NCBI GenBank assembly: GCA_903941145.1
Contig: CAJANQ010000299.1
Coordinates: 1-5,001 of the forward strand
Origin: an uncultured Actinomycetes bacterium
Lineage (GTDB): Bacteria > Actinomycetota > Acidimicrobiia > Acidimicrobiales > Microtrichaceae
Length of the DNA: 5,001 nt
Reading direction: 5' to 3'
The first letter of the stretch is position 1; each line of letters begins with the position of its first letter. Below, piece by piece: positions 1-5,001 of the stretch. The position numbers and the translations under genes are program-made. Below the pieces are notes generated by a model. It searched no databases, had not been told where the DNA came from, and saw only the letters and a list, made by a program, of their open reading frames with translations.

Positions 1-73
1 CGGCGGCGAGCGCCGCGGCCTCGGTCGTGCGGACAAGTTCCATTGCAAGGTTGCGATCAGGTGCCTGCGTCAT
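1..73 (-). CDS. glpX: Class II fructose-1,6-bisphosphatase, N-terminal fragment
   Basis: Only the first 24 codons lie in the window; the gene continues off the left edge. The reverse strand from ATG at 73 reads MTQAPDRNLAMELVRTTEAA followed by ALAA, which closely matches the conserved N-terminus of GlpX-type fructose-1,6-bisphosphatases (ELVRxTEAAALAA before the GRGDK region). The family hydrolyses fructose-1,6-bisphosphate to fructose-6-phosphate in the cytosol, the committed step of gluconeogenesis. A second in-frame ATG lies at 43, but the RNLA(M/L)ELV stretch before it also looks family-like, so the start at 73 is preferred. A TACGCT box sits seven bases upstream, suggesting a leaderless mRNA. 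The assignment rests on a short stretch and the catalytic residues are outside the window, but the motif is distinctive. Confidence 0.85.
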   Translation of the reverse strand, partial: MTQAPDRNLAMELVRTTEAAALAA

Positions 74-86
74 GGCCGAGAGCGTA
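74..86 (-). promoter_or_regulatory. Putative -10 box for glpX, leaderless type
   Basis: On the reverse strand TACGCT (86 to 81) fits the actinobacterial TANNNT -10 consensus and is followed by CTCGGCC and then the ATG. The expected transcription start would therefore fall at or one base from the start codon, and no Shine-Dalgarno sequence is visible. The arrangement resembles the box in front of the J-domain gene at 1053. No clear -35 element is seen; the matching region is filled by the palindrome at 87-101. Inferred from position and consensus only. Confidence 0.5.
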
Positions 87-101
87 CCGGAGCGGCTCCG
101 G
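87..101. promoter_or_regulatory. 15-base perfect palindrome, candidate operator
   Basis: CCGGAGC-G-GCTCCGG is a perfect inverted repeat with 7-base arms around one central base. It abuts the upstream side of the putative glpX -10 box, filling the -10/-35 spacer, where a bound repressor would block polymerase. It also lies upstream of the divergent gene starting at 136. A second, imperfect inverted repeat follows (102-110 against 116-125, with one bulged C). GC-rich DNA produces short palindromes by chance, so the operator role is only a hypothesis. Confidence 0.35.
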
Positions 102-135
102 CGCACCCCCCACCCGGGGCGTGCGAACATGTCGT

Positions 136-1002
136 GTGGCTGACGAACTGCTCGAGAACCCGTCCGACGACCCTGCCGAGGAGGCTGCGGAGGACGCCGT
201 GGCCGTCGCCGAGGGCCGCGACGGCAGCCTGGCCGTGGAGGTCGAGCTGGCGGACTTCCTGGACGACTCCGGCGAGTCCGACGAGGTGCCGGACCCCGAG
301 GACGCCGTGGACGCCGACGAGTCGGGCGACGGCCGCATCACCTACGACGCCACGCCGTGGGCCGCGGAGACCCGCACGATGCTGACCAGCCTGCTCGAGG
401 CCGAGGGGGTCGTCCACGCATGGCAGGGCACCGAGGTCACCGTGCACGAGACGGACGAGGACGTCGTCGACCGCATCATCACCGAGGTCCTCGCTGCGGC
501 GGCGCCCGCGCTCGACGCGGCCGCCCCCAAGGCGGTGTACGAGGTGTCCGGCTGGTCGGCCGCGCTCCAGACCGAGCTCGTCGAGGCGCTCTCTGACGCT
601 GCCGTGCCGTTCGAGTGGAACGTGGACGGCGACCTGGTCGTGCACGCCTCTGACGAGGACCAGGTCGACCAGCTGCTCGACGCGCTCCCTGACGACCCTG
701 AGGGCGGCGCCGACGACGGCCTGGTGCTCCACGAGGTGCTCGACCGGCTCTTTGTGGCGGCCGACCGGCTGGGCCGCAAGCCCTCCGACGCCCGGGCCAC
801 CGTCGACGCGGTGGAGTCCGCTGCCGACTTGGGCCGGATGGGGCTCCCGTTCGGGTTCGACGCCCCTGCGTGGGAGCGGCTCGTCGGCCAGGCCGCAGCT
901 CTGGCCGCTGCCCTGGACGGTGGGTCCGAGGAGCCGACCGACGACGCAGGGGTGGCGGAGCTCGCCTCGGCACTGCGCGCGCTGGTCGCCCAGTACGTCT
1001 GA
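136..1002 (+). CDS. Acidic protein with a duplicated ~55-residue unit, unknown function
   Basis: The protein is 288 residues from GTG at 136. I do not recognise a named family. Residues 1-66 form a low-complexity, Asp/Glu-rich, probably disordered segment. Residues 67-120 and 133-188 are two copies of one unit, each with a Tyr, a Trp five residues later, a Leu-rich helix, an alternating strand ending in VH, then (T/S)DED, VD and a second amphipathic helix; Tyr70 and Tyr135 give a 65-residue period. This helix-strand-helix pattern recalls small DUF2007-like domains, but that is inference. Residues 195-288 are mostly helical and include GLPFGFDAPAWERLV at 236-250. There is no signal peptide or membrane helix, so it is probably cytosolic. 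The start is uncertain: GTG at 121 is also in frame, and no good ribosome site precedes either. Strong third-position GC supports coding. It is divergent from glpX and lies 62 bases before the J-domain gene. Confidence 0.82.
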   Translation: MADELLENPSDDPAEEAAEDAVAVAEGRDGSLAVEVELADFLDDSGESDEVPDPEDAVDADESGDGRITYDATPWAAETRTMLTSLLEAEGVVHAWQGTEVTVHETDEDVVDRIITEVLAAAAPALDAAAPKAVYEVSGWSAALQTELVEALSDAAVPFEWNVDGDLVVHASDEDQVDQLLDALPDDPEGGADDGLVLHEVLDRLFVAADRLGRKPSDARATVDAVESAADLGRMGLPFGFDAPAWERLVGQAAALAAALDGGSEEPTDDAGVAELASALRALVAQYV

Positions 1003-1052
1003 ACCTGCCCCGGGGCACACCGGGCGACTGCGGGCGAGCGGCGGCGCCACGG

Positions 1053-1064
1053 TACGGTTCGGCC
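1053..1064 (+). promoter_or_regulatory. Putative -10 box for the J-domain gene, leaderless type
   Basis: TACGGT (1053-1058) fits TANNNT and is separated by exactly six bases (TCGGCC) from GTG at 1065, so the predicted first transcribed base is the first base of the start codon. The flanking GGTACG and CGGCC also occur before glpX on the other strand. No Shine-Dalgarno sequence is present. No TTGAC-like -35 is visible. If real, the J-domain gene and hydrolase can be transcribed independently of the upstream repeat-protein gene. Confidence 0.5.
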
Positions 1065-1760
1065 GTGCTGCTGGCCGAGGTGGAGGCCTTCTACTCCCGA
1101 CCCATCGCCCCGACGCGACGACTCGCGCTGGGCGACCTCGACCTGCCCTGTGACCCGGCACCCGGCTACGGCGGCCTGCTCCTCGGTGCAGTGGTGGCCC
1201 GGTTCGCCAGGGAGCTGCACGCCGACGACCACGACGAGATTGCGGCACTGATCTCGCACCTGGACCGAGTCGGCCAGGTGCCCCAGCCCCGGCTGCGCCA
1301 CCGGCTCCAGCTCGACTCGGTCGGCCTGCAGCGGTGCGTGCACCAGCTCCACGGCGAGGGCGACGAGCTGCGCATCGAGCTCGACGAGGGCAACGGCTCG
1401 CCCACACAGCACGTGCTGTGCGCGCTGTACGCCGCAGCGACGCTGCCCGACGGCACCCGCACCGCCGTCATGACCACCCTGCGCCGGGCGATGGGCTGGC
1501 GCGGCGGCATGGGCGACGCGCTCATCACCCACCTGAGCGGCCGGGTGTCCGGCATGTCGGTGACCGCGGTCGGCGACCCGGTGGCGTGGGCGATCGGCAT
1601 CCTGGACCTGCGGTCCGGCCCGGTGCCGACCCGCAAGGACGTCCAGCGGGCGTTCCGCGACCGGCTCCGTGACGCGCACCCCGACCACGGCGCGGCGGAC
1701 GACCACGCCGCGCAGCGGATCGCTGAGCTGTCCGAGGCCCGGCGCATCCTCCTCGGCTGA
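1065..1760 (+). CDS. Protein with C-terminal J-domain (DnaJ-like), N-terminal region unknown
   Basis: This is a 231-residue protein from GTG at 1065. The last ~50 residues form a compact J-domain: a helix with basic residues (KDVQRAFRDRLRDA, 191-204), the HPD motif at 205-207 followed by HGAADD, and a helix IAELSEARRILL (219-230). HPD is the residue trio by which J-proteins stimulate Hsp70/DnaK ATPase, so interaction with DnaK is likely. The domain ends right after helix III; helix IV, the G/F region and the zinc fingers of true DnaJ are absent, so it is not DnaJ itself. Residues 1-180 match nothing I recognise; they are mixed helix and strand, soluble, and include a DELRIELDEGNGSPTQHVLCALYAA stretch around 100-124 that may be substrate-recognising. 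The GTG is preferred to earlier in-frame starts because a -10 box directly precedes it and the upstream extension overlaps the previous gene. Its stop shares one base with the next start codon. Confidence 0.85.
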   Translation: MLLAEVEAFYSRPIAPTRRLALGDLDLPCDPAPGYGGLLLGAVVARFARELHADDHDEIAALISHLDRVGQVPQPRLRHRLQLDSVGLQRCVHQLHGEGDELRIELDEGNGSPTQHVLCALYAAATLPDGTRTAVMTTLRRAMGWRGGMGDALITHLSGRVSGMSVTAVGDPVAWAIGILDLRSGPVPTRKDVQRAFRDRLRDAHPDHGAADDHAAQRIAELSEARRILLG

Positions 1761-2365
1761 TGGCCCGTCGTCGACGCCCGGCCCAGGTGCACGGCGTGGT
1801 CCTGTTCCCCGGCGCGGGCACGGCGTCCGACCACCCGTCGCTGGTCGCGCTGGCTGACGCCCTTGACCCGCTCCCCGTGTTCCGTCGCGACTTTCCGTAC
1901 CGGCTGGCCGGCCGGAAGGCCCCCGACCGGGCGCCGGTGCTGGTCGCTGCGGTGCGCGACGCCGTGGCCGAGGTGTGCGCCGAGCTGGGCACCTCACCGG
2001 AGCACCTGGTCCTGGGCGGCAGGTCGATGGGCGGGCGCATGTGCACGATGGCGGTGGCGGGCCGGCCCGACGGCGACCCGCTCCCGGCCGCCGGGGTGCT
2101 GCTGCTGGGCTACCCGCTCCACCCGCCGGCCAAGCCGGAGAACCTGCGGACCGAGCACCTGCCCGACGTGAACGTGCCGGCGCTGTTCGTCTCGGGCGAC
2201 CGAGACCCGTTCGGGACCCCCGACGAGCTGGCGGCGGCGCTGTCACTGGTGGGCGGGCCCGTCACGTCGGTCACCGTCCCCGGTGCCCGCCACGAGCTGA
2301 AGGGCTGCGACGAGCTCGTGGCCCGCACGGTCAGGAAGTGGCTCTCGCTGCCGGCTACTCGTTGA
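1760..2365 (+). CDS. Small alpha/beta hydrolase, TEX30/KANL3-like
   Basis: This 201-residue protein has an alpha/beta-hydrolase core. The N-terminal strand and oxyanion loop read VVLFPGAGTASDHP (13-26); the nucleophile elbow is GGRSMGGR with Ser89; the acid is most likely Asp149 in SGDRDPFGTP; the histidine is His178 in PGARHELKG. The GGRSMGGR elbow and the GDRDPFG motif are typical of the TEX30/KANL3-like alpha/beta hydrolases (formerly dienelactone-hydrolase-like), whose substrates are generally unknown; an esterase or acyl-hydrolase role is inferred. The length suits the lid-less members. There is no signal peptide, so it is cytosolic. The ATG overlaps the stop of the J-domain gene (TGATG), implying translational coupling. 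The last two codons and the stop fall inside the first copy of a direct repeat shared with the end of the convergent transporter gene. Confidence 0.88.
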   Translation: MARRRRPAQVHGVVLFPGAGTASDHPSLVALADALDPLPVFRRDFPYRLAGRKAPDRAPVLVAAVRDAVAEVCAELGTSPEHLVLGGRSMGGRMCTMAVAGRPDGDPLPAAGVLLLGYPLHPPAKPENLRTEHLPDVNVPALFVSGDRDPFGTPDELAAALSLVGGPVTSVTVPGARHELKGCDELVARTVRKWLSLPATR

Positions 2366-2404
2366 GCTCTTCGAGCTCGGTCACTCGTTGAGCTCTTCGA
2401 GCTC
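2357..2404. repeat. Tandem direct repeat at the convergent 3' ends
   Basis: A 22-base sequence beginning ACTCGTTGAGCTC occurs identically at 2357-2378 and 2383-2404, giving a 26-base period with GGTC between the copies. Read leftward, the right-hand copy encodes the transporter's last residues ELEELNE and its stop. The left-hand copy would encode the same ELEELNE followed by a stop (TAG at 2355-2357), but in another frame because 26 is not a multiple of three. Read rightward, the left copy supplies the last two codons and stop of the hydrolase gene. This looks like a duplication of the transporter gene's tail. Confidence 0.85.
2364..2404. terminator. Candidate bidirectional terminator: two small hairpins
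   Basis: Each repeat copy contains GAGCTC-TTC-GAGCTC (2364-2378 and 2390-2404), a 6-base-pair stem with a 3-base loop; the self-complementary GAGCTC arms also allow pairing between copies. The hairpins sit exactly where two convergent genes end, as expected for a shared terminator. There is no T-tract on either strand, which is common for actinobacterial terminators but makes the call weaker. The stems are short and overlap both reading-frame ends, so they may simply be a by-product of the coding sequence. Confidence 0.35.
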
Positions 2405-3928
2405 CTTGCCCCTCGACTCGGGGAGCAGGAGTGCCAGGAACCCGGCGGTCACCGGGGCGATGGCCAGCATCGTGAACGTCCACCCGTAGCCGCGGGCGTC
2501 GACCAGCCGACCGGCCAGCAGCAGCCCGAGTACCGACCCCGCGACCCCCAGGGCCGACAGTGCGCCGCGCACCGTGCCGCGGCGTGAGGTCGGGAACAGC
2601 TCGGACCCGATGACGCCCATCGCGGGGATGCAGAGGGCCCCGACGACCGAACCGAACAGCGAGGCCACCCACATGGGCGCGCCGCTGACCGAGAAGAAGA
2701 TGGCGTTGAACACGCCGACGCCGATCAATCCCGGGACGATCGCAGCGCGTCGCCCACGAGTGTCGGCCCAGCGGCCACCTACCACGATCCCGAGCGCCCC
2801 CGGGGTGCTGGTCGTGATGAGCAGCACGGCGATGAGGGTGGCGCTCATGCCCCGAGTGGTCCGCATGTAGTCGTTCTGGAGCTGGGAGGACGGCGCCACG
2901 AACACGTTGACGAGCAGGAACAGGGTGCCGACCAGGGCGAACCGTCCGACGCGCACCCGGCCGCCCGCCGCCGGCGTCTGGTCGGCCGTGCGCCGTCGTC
3001 GTTCCTCGGCCAACTGCGTGTACCGGCCGCTCTCCGGCAGGTAGCGCCGGGCGTGGAGCAGCAGGGGCAGCGTCAGTCCGCCGAGCAGGAACACCAGCCG
3101 CCAGCCCCACGTGGACACCCCGGCCAGCGGCAGGCACATGATGACCAGTCCTGCGCCCAGTCCGAACGCCATGGCGCCCAGTCCGCTGGCCATGGCCCTG
3201 GACCCGGCCGGCAGCTCCTCGATCACGATCGTGTCGACGCACAGCAGGCCGGCGATGGCCAGGTTCCGCGCCAGGAGCTGCAGCACCGTCAGGGCCGCCA
3301 GCGTCGGCACCGCGGCCGAGGCGATCGTGAGCACCGCCGCGGCGGCGAACGACCACACGGCGATTCGTCGTCGCCCGACCTTGTCGGCCAGTGCGGTGAC
3401 GACGACGGTGACCACCACACCGAGGCGCACGACGGCAAACACGTCCGCCTGCTGTCCGCTCGAGCCGTTGCCCAGGTCGGCCGAGGCGAACGTCAGCACC
3501 TGCGTCAGCACGGCGAACAGGGCGCCGCCGACCATCGAATGCAGCGCCATCGCTGCGATCAGCGTGGACTGCCGGGCGTTCAGACGGTCGGGGGTGGACC
3601 ACCACGGCCGGCGTCCCGGGGCGATCCCGTCCCGGAGCGCCCGTGTGGCCAGTGGCCGGTAGAGGCCGCCCCAGTAGGGGATGGCCGCCTTCCACCGGAA
3701 CGACTCGGTGACCGTGGTGGAGCCGTCGGGTTGGGCGGTCCACTCGACCGTGCGCTCGTACTGGTCGAACGGTCCTTCCTCGACGCCGTAGGTCACGGTG
3801 CCGCTCGAGGCGTCCTCGGGCGGGGGCGGTTCCGGCGAGGTCTCCTTGACCAGCAGGTCGTCGCGCGGCCGCAGCCGTCGTGCCAGCGCGGCGGCGTCGA
3901 GCTCGAGGTTCTGGGTCAGGCGCGGCAC
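2381..3928 (-). CDS. MFS transporter with extended soluble N-terminal domain
   Basis: The protein is 515 residues from GTG at 3928; an in-frame ATG at 3979 would add 17 residues. Residues 121-502 form twelve predicted membrane helices in two halves. Major-facilitator motif A appears after helix 2 (ADKVGRRR, 181-188) and again after helix 8 (GGRWADTRGRR, 384-394), and a charged loop (RRYLPES to RRRTADQ, ~294-316) lies between the halves. The tail LPESRGKELEELNE resembles the PES(K/R)G end of sugar-porter-like members. The first ~120 residues are soluble and atypical: helix, Pro-rich linker, then strands around YERTVEW and TTVTESFRWKAAIP before WWSTPDRL. Substrate cannot be inferred. The later start is chosen because a TAGGGT box lies just ahead of it and the 17 extra residues look like translated intergenic DNA overlapping the murA promoter. 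The gene converges on the hydrolase and diverges from murA. Confidence 0.85.
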   Translation of the reverse strand: MPRLTQNLELDAAALARRLRPRDDLLVKETSPEPPPPEDASSGTVTYGVEEGPFDQYERTVEWTAQPDGSTTVTESFRWKAAIPYWGGLYRPLATRALRDGIAPGRRPWWSTPDRLNARQSTLIAAMALHSMVGGALFAVLTQVLTFASADLGNGSSGQQADVFAVVRLGVVVTVVVTALADKVGRRRIAVWSFAAAAVLTIASAAVPTLAALTVLQLLARNLAIAGLLCVDTIVIEELPAGSRAMASGLGAMAFGLGAGLVIMCLPLAGVSTWGWRLVFLLGGLTLPLLLHARRYLPESGRYTQLAEERRRRTADQTPAAGGRVRVGRFALVGTLFLLVNVFVAPSSQLQNDYMRTTRGMSATLIAVLLITTSTPGALGIVVGGRWADTRGRRAAIVPGLIGVGVFNAIFFSVSGAPMWVASLFGSVVGALCIPAMGVIGSELFPTSRRGTVRGALSALGVAGSVLGLLLAGRLVDARGYGWTFTMLAIAPVTAGFLALLLPESRGKELEELNE

Positions 3929-3930
3929 CA

Positions 3931-3942
3931 GGCGCGACCCTA
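3931..3942 (-). promoter_or_regulatory. Putative -10 box for the MFS transporter gene
   Basis: On the reverse strand TAGGGT (3942 to 3937) fits TANNNT and is followed by eight bases (CGCGCCTG) and GTG at 3928, predicting a two-base leader. This would make the longer start at 3979 lie upstream of the transcript start. No Shine-Dalgarno or clear -35 is visible. The motif is short and could be chance. Confidence 0.35.
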
Positions 3943-3976
3943 CCGGGGCATTGCGGTGGGGGACCGGGCGGCCGTC

Positions 3977-3989
3977 CATACTTGGGGCC
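3977..3989 (+). promoter_or_regulatory. Putative -10 box for murA, leaderless type
   Basis: CATACT (3977-3982) resembles the TATAAT/TANNNT -10 element and is followed by seven bases, TGGGGCC, and then the murA GTG, so transcription would begin at or next to the start codon. No ribosome-binding site is present in front of GTG. The -10 overlaps the alternative upstream ATG of the divergent transporter gene, another reason to doubt that start. TTGCGG at 3951 is a poor and too distant -35 candidate. Confidence 0.4.
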
Positions 3990-5001
3990 GTGTCTGAGTT
4001 CGTCGTGCGCCCTTCGGGGCCTCTCTCCGGCTCGGTCCCGATCGGTGGGGCCAAGAACTCCGCGCTCAAGCTGATGGTGGCGTGCACGCTGGCCGAGGGC
4101 CGGTACGTGCTGCGCAGCGTCCCTGAAATCTCCGACGTCCACCACATGTGCGGCGTGCTCCATGCACTCGGCATGACGACCCAGCGGCGCAACGACGGAG
4201 CGCTCGAGGTAGTGCGCGGCGCCGAGGTCCAGCCCGAGGCCCCCGCCGAGCTGGTCGAGCGCATGCGGGCGTCGACGGCGCTGATCGGCCCGCTGCTCGC
4301 CGCGACCGGCAGCGTGCGGTTGTCGCTCCCCGGCGGCGACGACTTCGGGACCCGGCCCATCGACATGCACCTGCGCGGCCTCGAGGCGCTCGGCGCCAAG
4401 TTCACGGTCGGCGACGGCGTGGTGGAGGGCGTGGCGGAGCAGCTCACCGGCGCCGAGATCACCTTCGAGTACCCGAGCGTGGGCGCCACCGAGAACGTGC
4501 TGATGGCCGCCGTGCTGGCCCAGGGCCGGACCACGATCCACAACGCCGCACGCGAGCCCGAGATCGCCGACCTGGCTGCGTTCCTGAACCGCATGGGTGC
4601 GCAGGTGCTGGGCGCCGGCGGCCCGACCATCTGGGTCGAGGGCGTCGAGCGGCTGCGTGCGGTGGAGCACACGGTGATCCCCGACCGGATCGAGGCGGCA
4701 ACGCTGCTGGCCATGCTGGGCGTGGCCGGCGGCGAGATCTCGCTGACCAACGTGCGCCACGACCACATGGGACTGCTGCTCGAGAAGCTCGGGTACACCG
4801 GGGTGCGGGTCTCGCCGCACGGCGACGGGCTCTGGGCCATGGCGACGGGCCGGCGCACGGCCACCAACGTCGCCACGCTGCCGTACCCGGGTCTGGCGAC
4901 CGACTACCTGCCCCTGCTCGTCGCACTCCTGACCGTGGCCGACGGCACCAGCTATGCCACCGAGAACGTGTTCGCCGGCCGGTTCCGGTACACGAACGAG
5001 C
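3990..5001 (+). CDS. murA: UDP-N-acetylglucosamine 1-carboxyvinyltransferase, C-terminally cut by window edge
   Basis: The first 337 codons of about 420 are present. MurA transfers enolpyruvate from phosphoenolpyruvate to UDP-GlcNAc, the first committed step of peptidoglycan synthesis, in the cytosol. Diagnostic motifs in order: GGAKNSA with Lys22-Asn23; MRAS with Arg93; PGGDDFGTRPIDMHL (114-128); SVGATEN; NAAREPEI; PDRIEA; LATDYLPLL with the presumed catalytic base Asp305; ENVFAGRF. The loop residue that is the catalytic Cys115 in E. coli is Asp117 here, as in Mycobacterium tuberculosis MurA, where Asp is known to give fosfomycin insensitivity. The TDxQ element also has Leu at the Gln position. 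GTG at 3990 is chosen because SEFVVRPSGPLSGSVPIGG aligns with family N-termini and a -10 box directly precedes it. The related EPSP synthase (AroA) is excluded by these motifs. Confidence 0.95.
   Translation, partial: MSEFVVRPSGPLSGSVPIGGAKNSALKLMVACTLAEGRYVLRSVPEISDVHHMCGVLHALGMTTQRRNDGALEVVRGAEVQPEAPAELVERMRASTALIGPLLAATGSVRLSLPGGDDFGTRPIDMHLRGLEALGAKFTVGDGVVEGVAEQLTGAEITFEYPSVGATENVLMAAVLAQGRTTIHNAAREPEIADLAAFLNRMGAQVLGAGGPTIWVEGVERLRAVEHTVIPDRIEAATLLAMLGVAGGEISLTNVRHDHMGLLLEKLGYTGVRVSPHGDGLWAMATGRRTATNVATLPYPGLATDYLPLLVALLTVADGTSYATENVFAGRFRYTNE

Noticed and set aside
43..135. Extension of the acidic repeat protein to TTG at 43.
   Set aside because: It would overlap the glpX coding start and run across the palindrome and glpX promoter; the added residues look like translated intergenic DNA.
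870..1064. Upstream extension of the J-domain protein into the preceding gene.
   Set aside because: The extension overlaps 130 bases of the acidic repeat gene in another frame and is Arg/Gly-rich; the GTG at 1065 has a well-placed -10 box.
342..2246. Long leftward open frames (634 and 445 residues) opposite the acidic repeat gene, the J-domain gene and the hydrolase.
   Set aside because: Products are Arg/Ala/Pro/Gly-rich with no motifs, and they lie antisense to genes with recognisable domains and proper third-position GC bias.
2355..2380. Possibility that the transporter is frameshifted and really ends at TAG 2355 with RVTELEELNE.
   Set aside because: The frame with all twelve helices already ends in PESRGKELEELNE and TGA at 2381; the second tail is explained by the tandem duplication.
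3053..3997. Rightward 314-residue open frame opposite the transporter.
   Set aside because: Gln/Arg/Gly/His-rich product without motifs, antisense to membrane helices; a shadow frame.
2381..4876. Leftward open frame running from the transporter through the complement of murA, giving an 831-residue product.
   Set aside because: The part beyond 3979 is antisense to a clearly conserved murA and has no family resemblance; open antisense frames are expected in very GC-rich DNA. Only the transporter portion is kept.
1..5001. Search for CRISPR arrays, tRNA or rRNA genes, insertion sequences, toxin-antitoxin or phage-defence genes.
   Set aside because: No spaced repeats, tRNA-like cloverleaf, transposase motifs or defence domains were found; coding sequence of the genes listed covers nearly all of the window.

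Overview
This is a very GC-rich stretch (third codon positions almost all G or C) from a high-GC actinobacterium. Gene content, GTG starts and start-proximal -10 boxes suggest the class Acidimicrobiia or a relative, but that placement is my inference from resemblance, not a search. No mobile element, CRISPR array, rRNA or tRNA is visible.

Layout. The left edge holds the first 24 codons of glpX (class II fructose-1,6-bisphosphatase), reading leftward. A roughly 60-base divergent intergenic region follows, with a perfect 15-base palindrome next to a likely glpX -10 box. Then come three rightward genes: a very acidic protein with a duplicated ~55-residue unit; a protein of unknown function ending in a J-domain with an HPD motif; and a small alpha/beta hydrolase of the TEX30/KANL3-like type, whose start codon overlaps the previous stop codon. 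A leftward 12-helix MFS transporter with a long soluble N-terminal extension converges on the hydrolase. The two 3' ends meet in a tandem direct repeat that also folds into two small hairpins. Divergent from the transporter is murA, cut by the right edge, which carries Asp instead of Cys at the catalytic-loop position.

How the genes relate. glpX (gluconeogenesis) and murA (first committed step of peptidoglycan synthesis) are housekeeping genes. The J-domain protein and hydrolase look translationally coupled and may share a process; the repeat-protein gene could be co-expressed with them or separate, because a promoter-like box lies just before the J-domain gene. Nothing ties the transporter functionally to its neighbours.

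I see no defence system or other obvious new multi-gene system. The points most worth a second look are the MurA Asp117 replacement (predicting fosfomycin insensitivity), the duplicated gene tail at the convergent junction, the recurrent start-adjacent -10 pattern implying leaderless transcripts, the uncharacterised domains in the acidic repeat protein and in front of the J-domain, and the extra N-terminal domain of the transporter.
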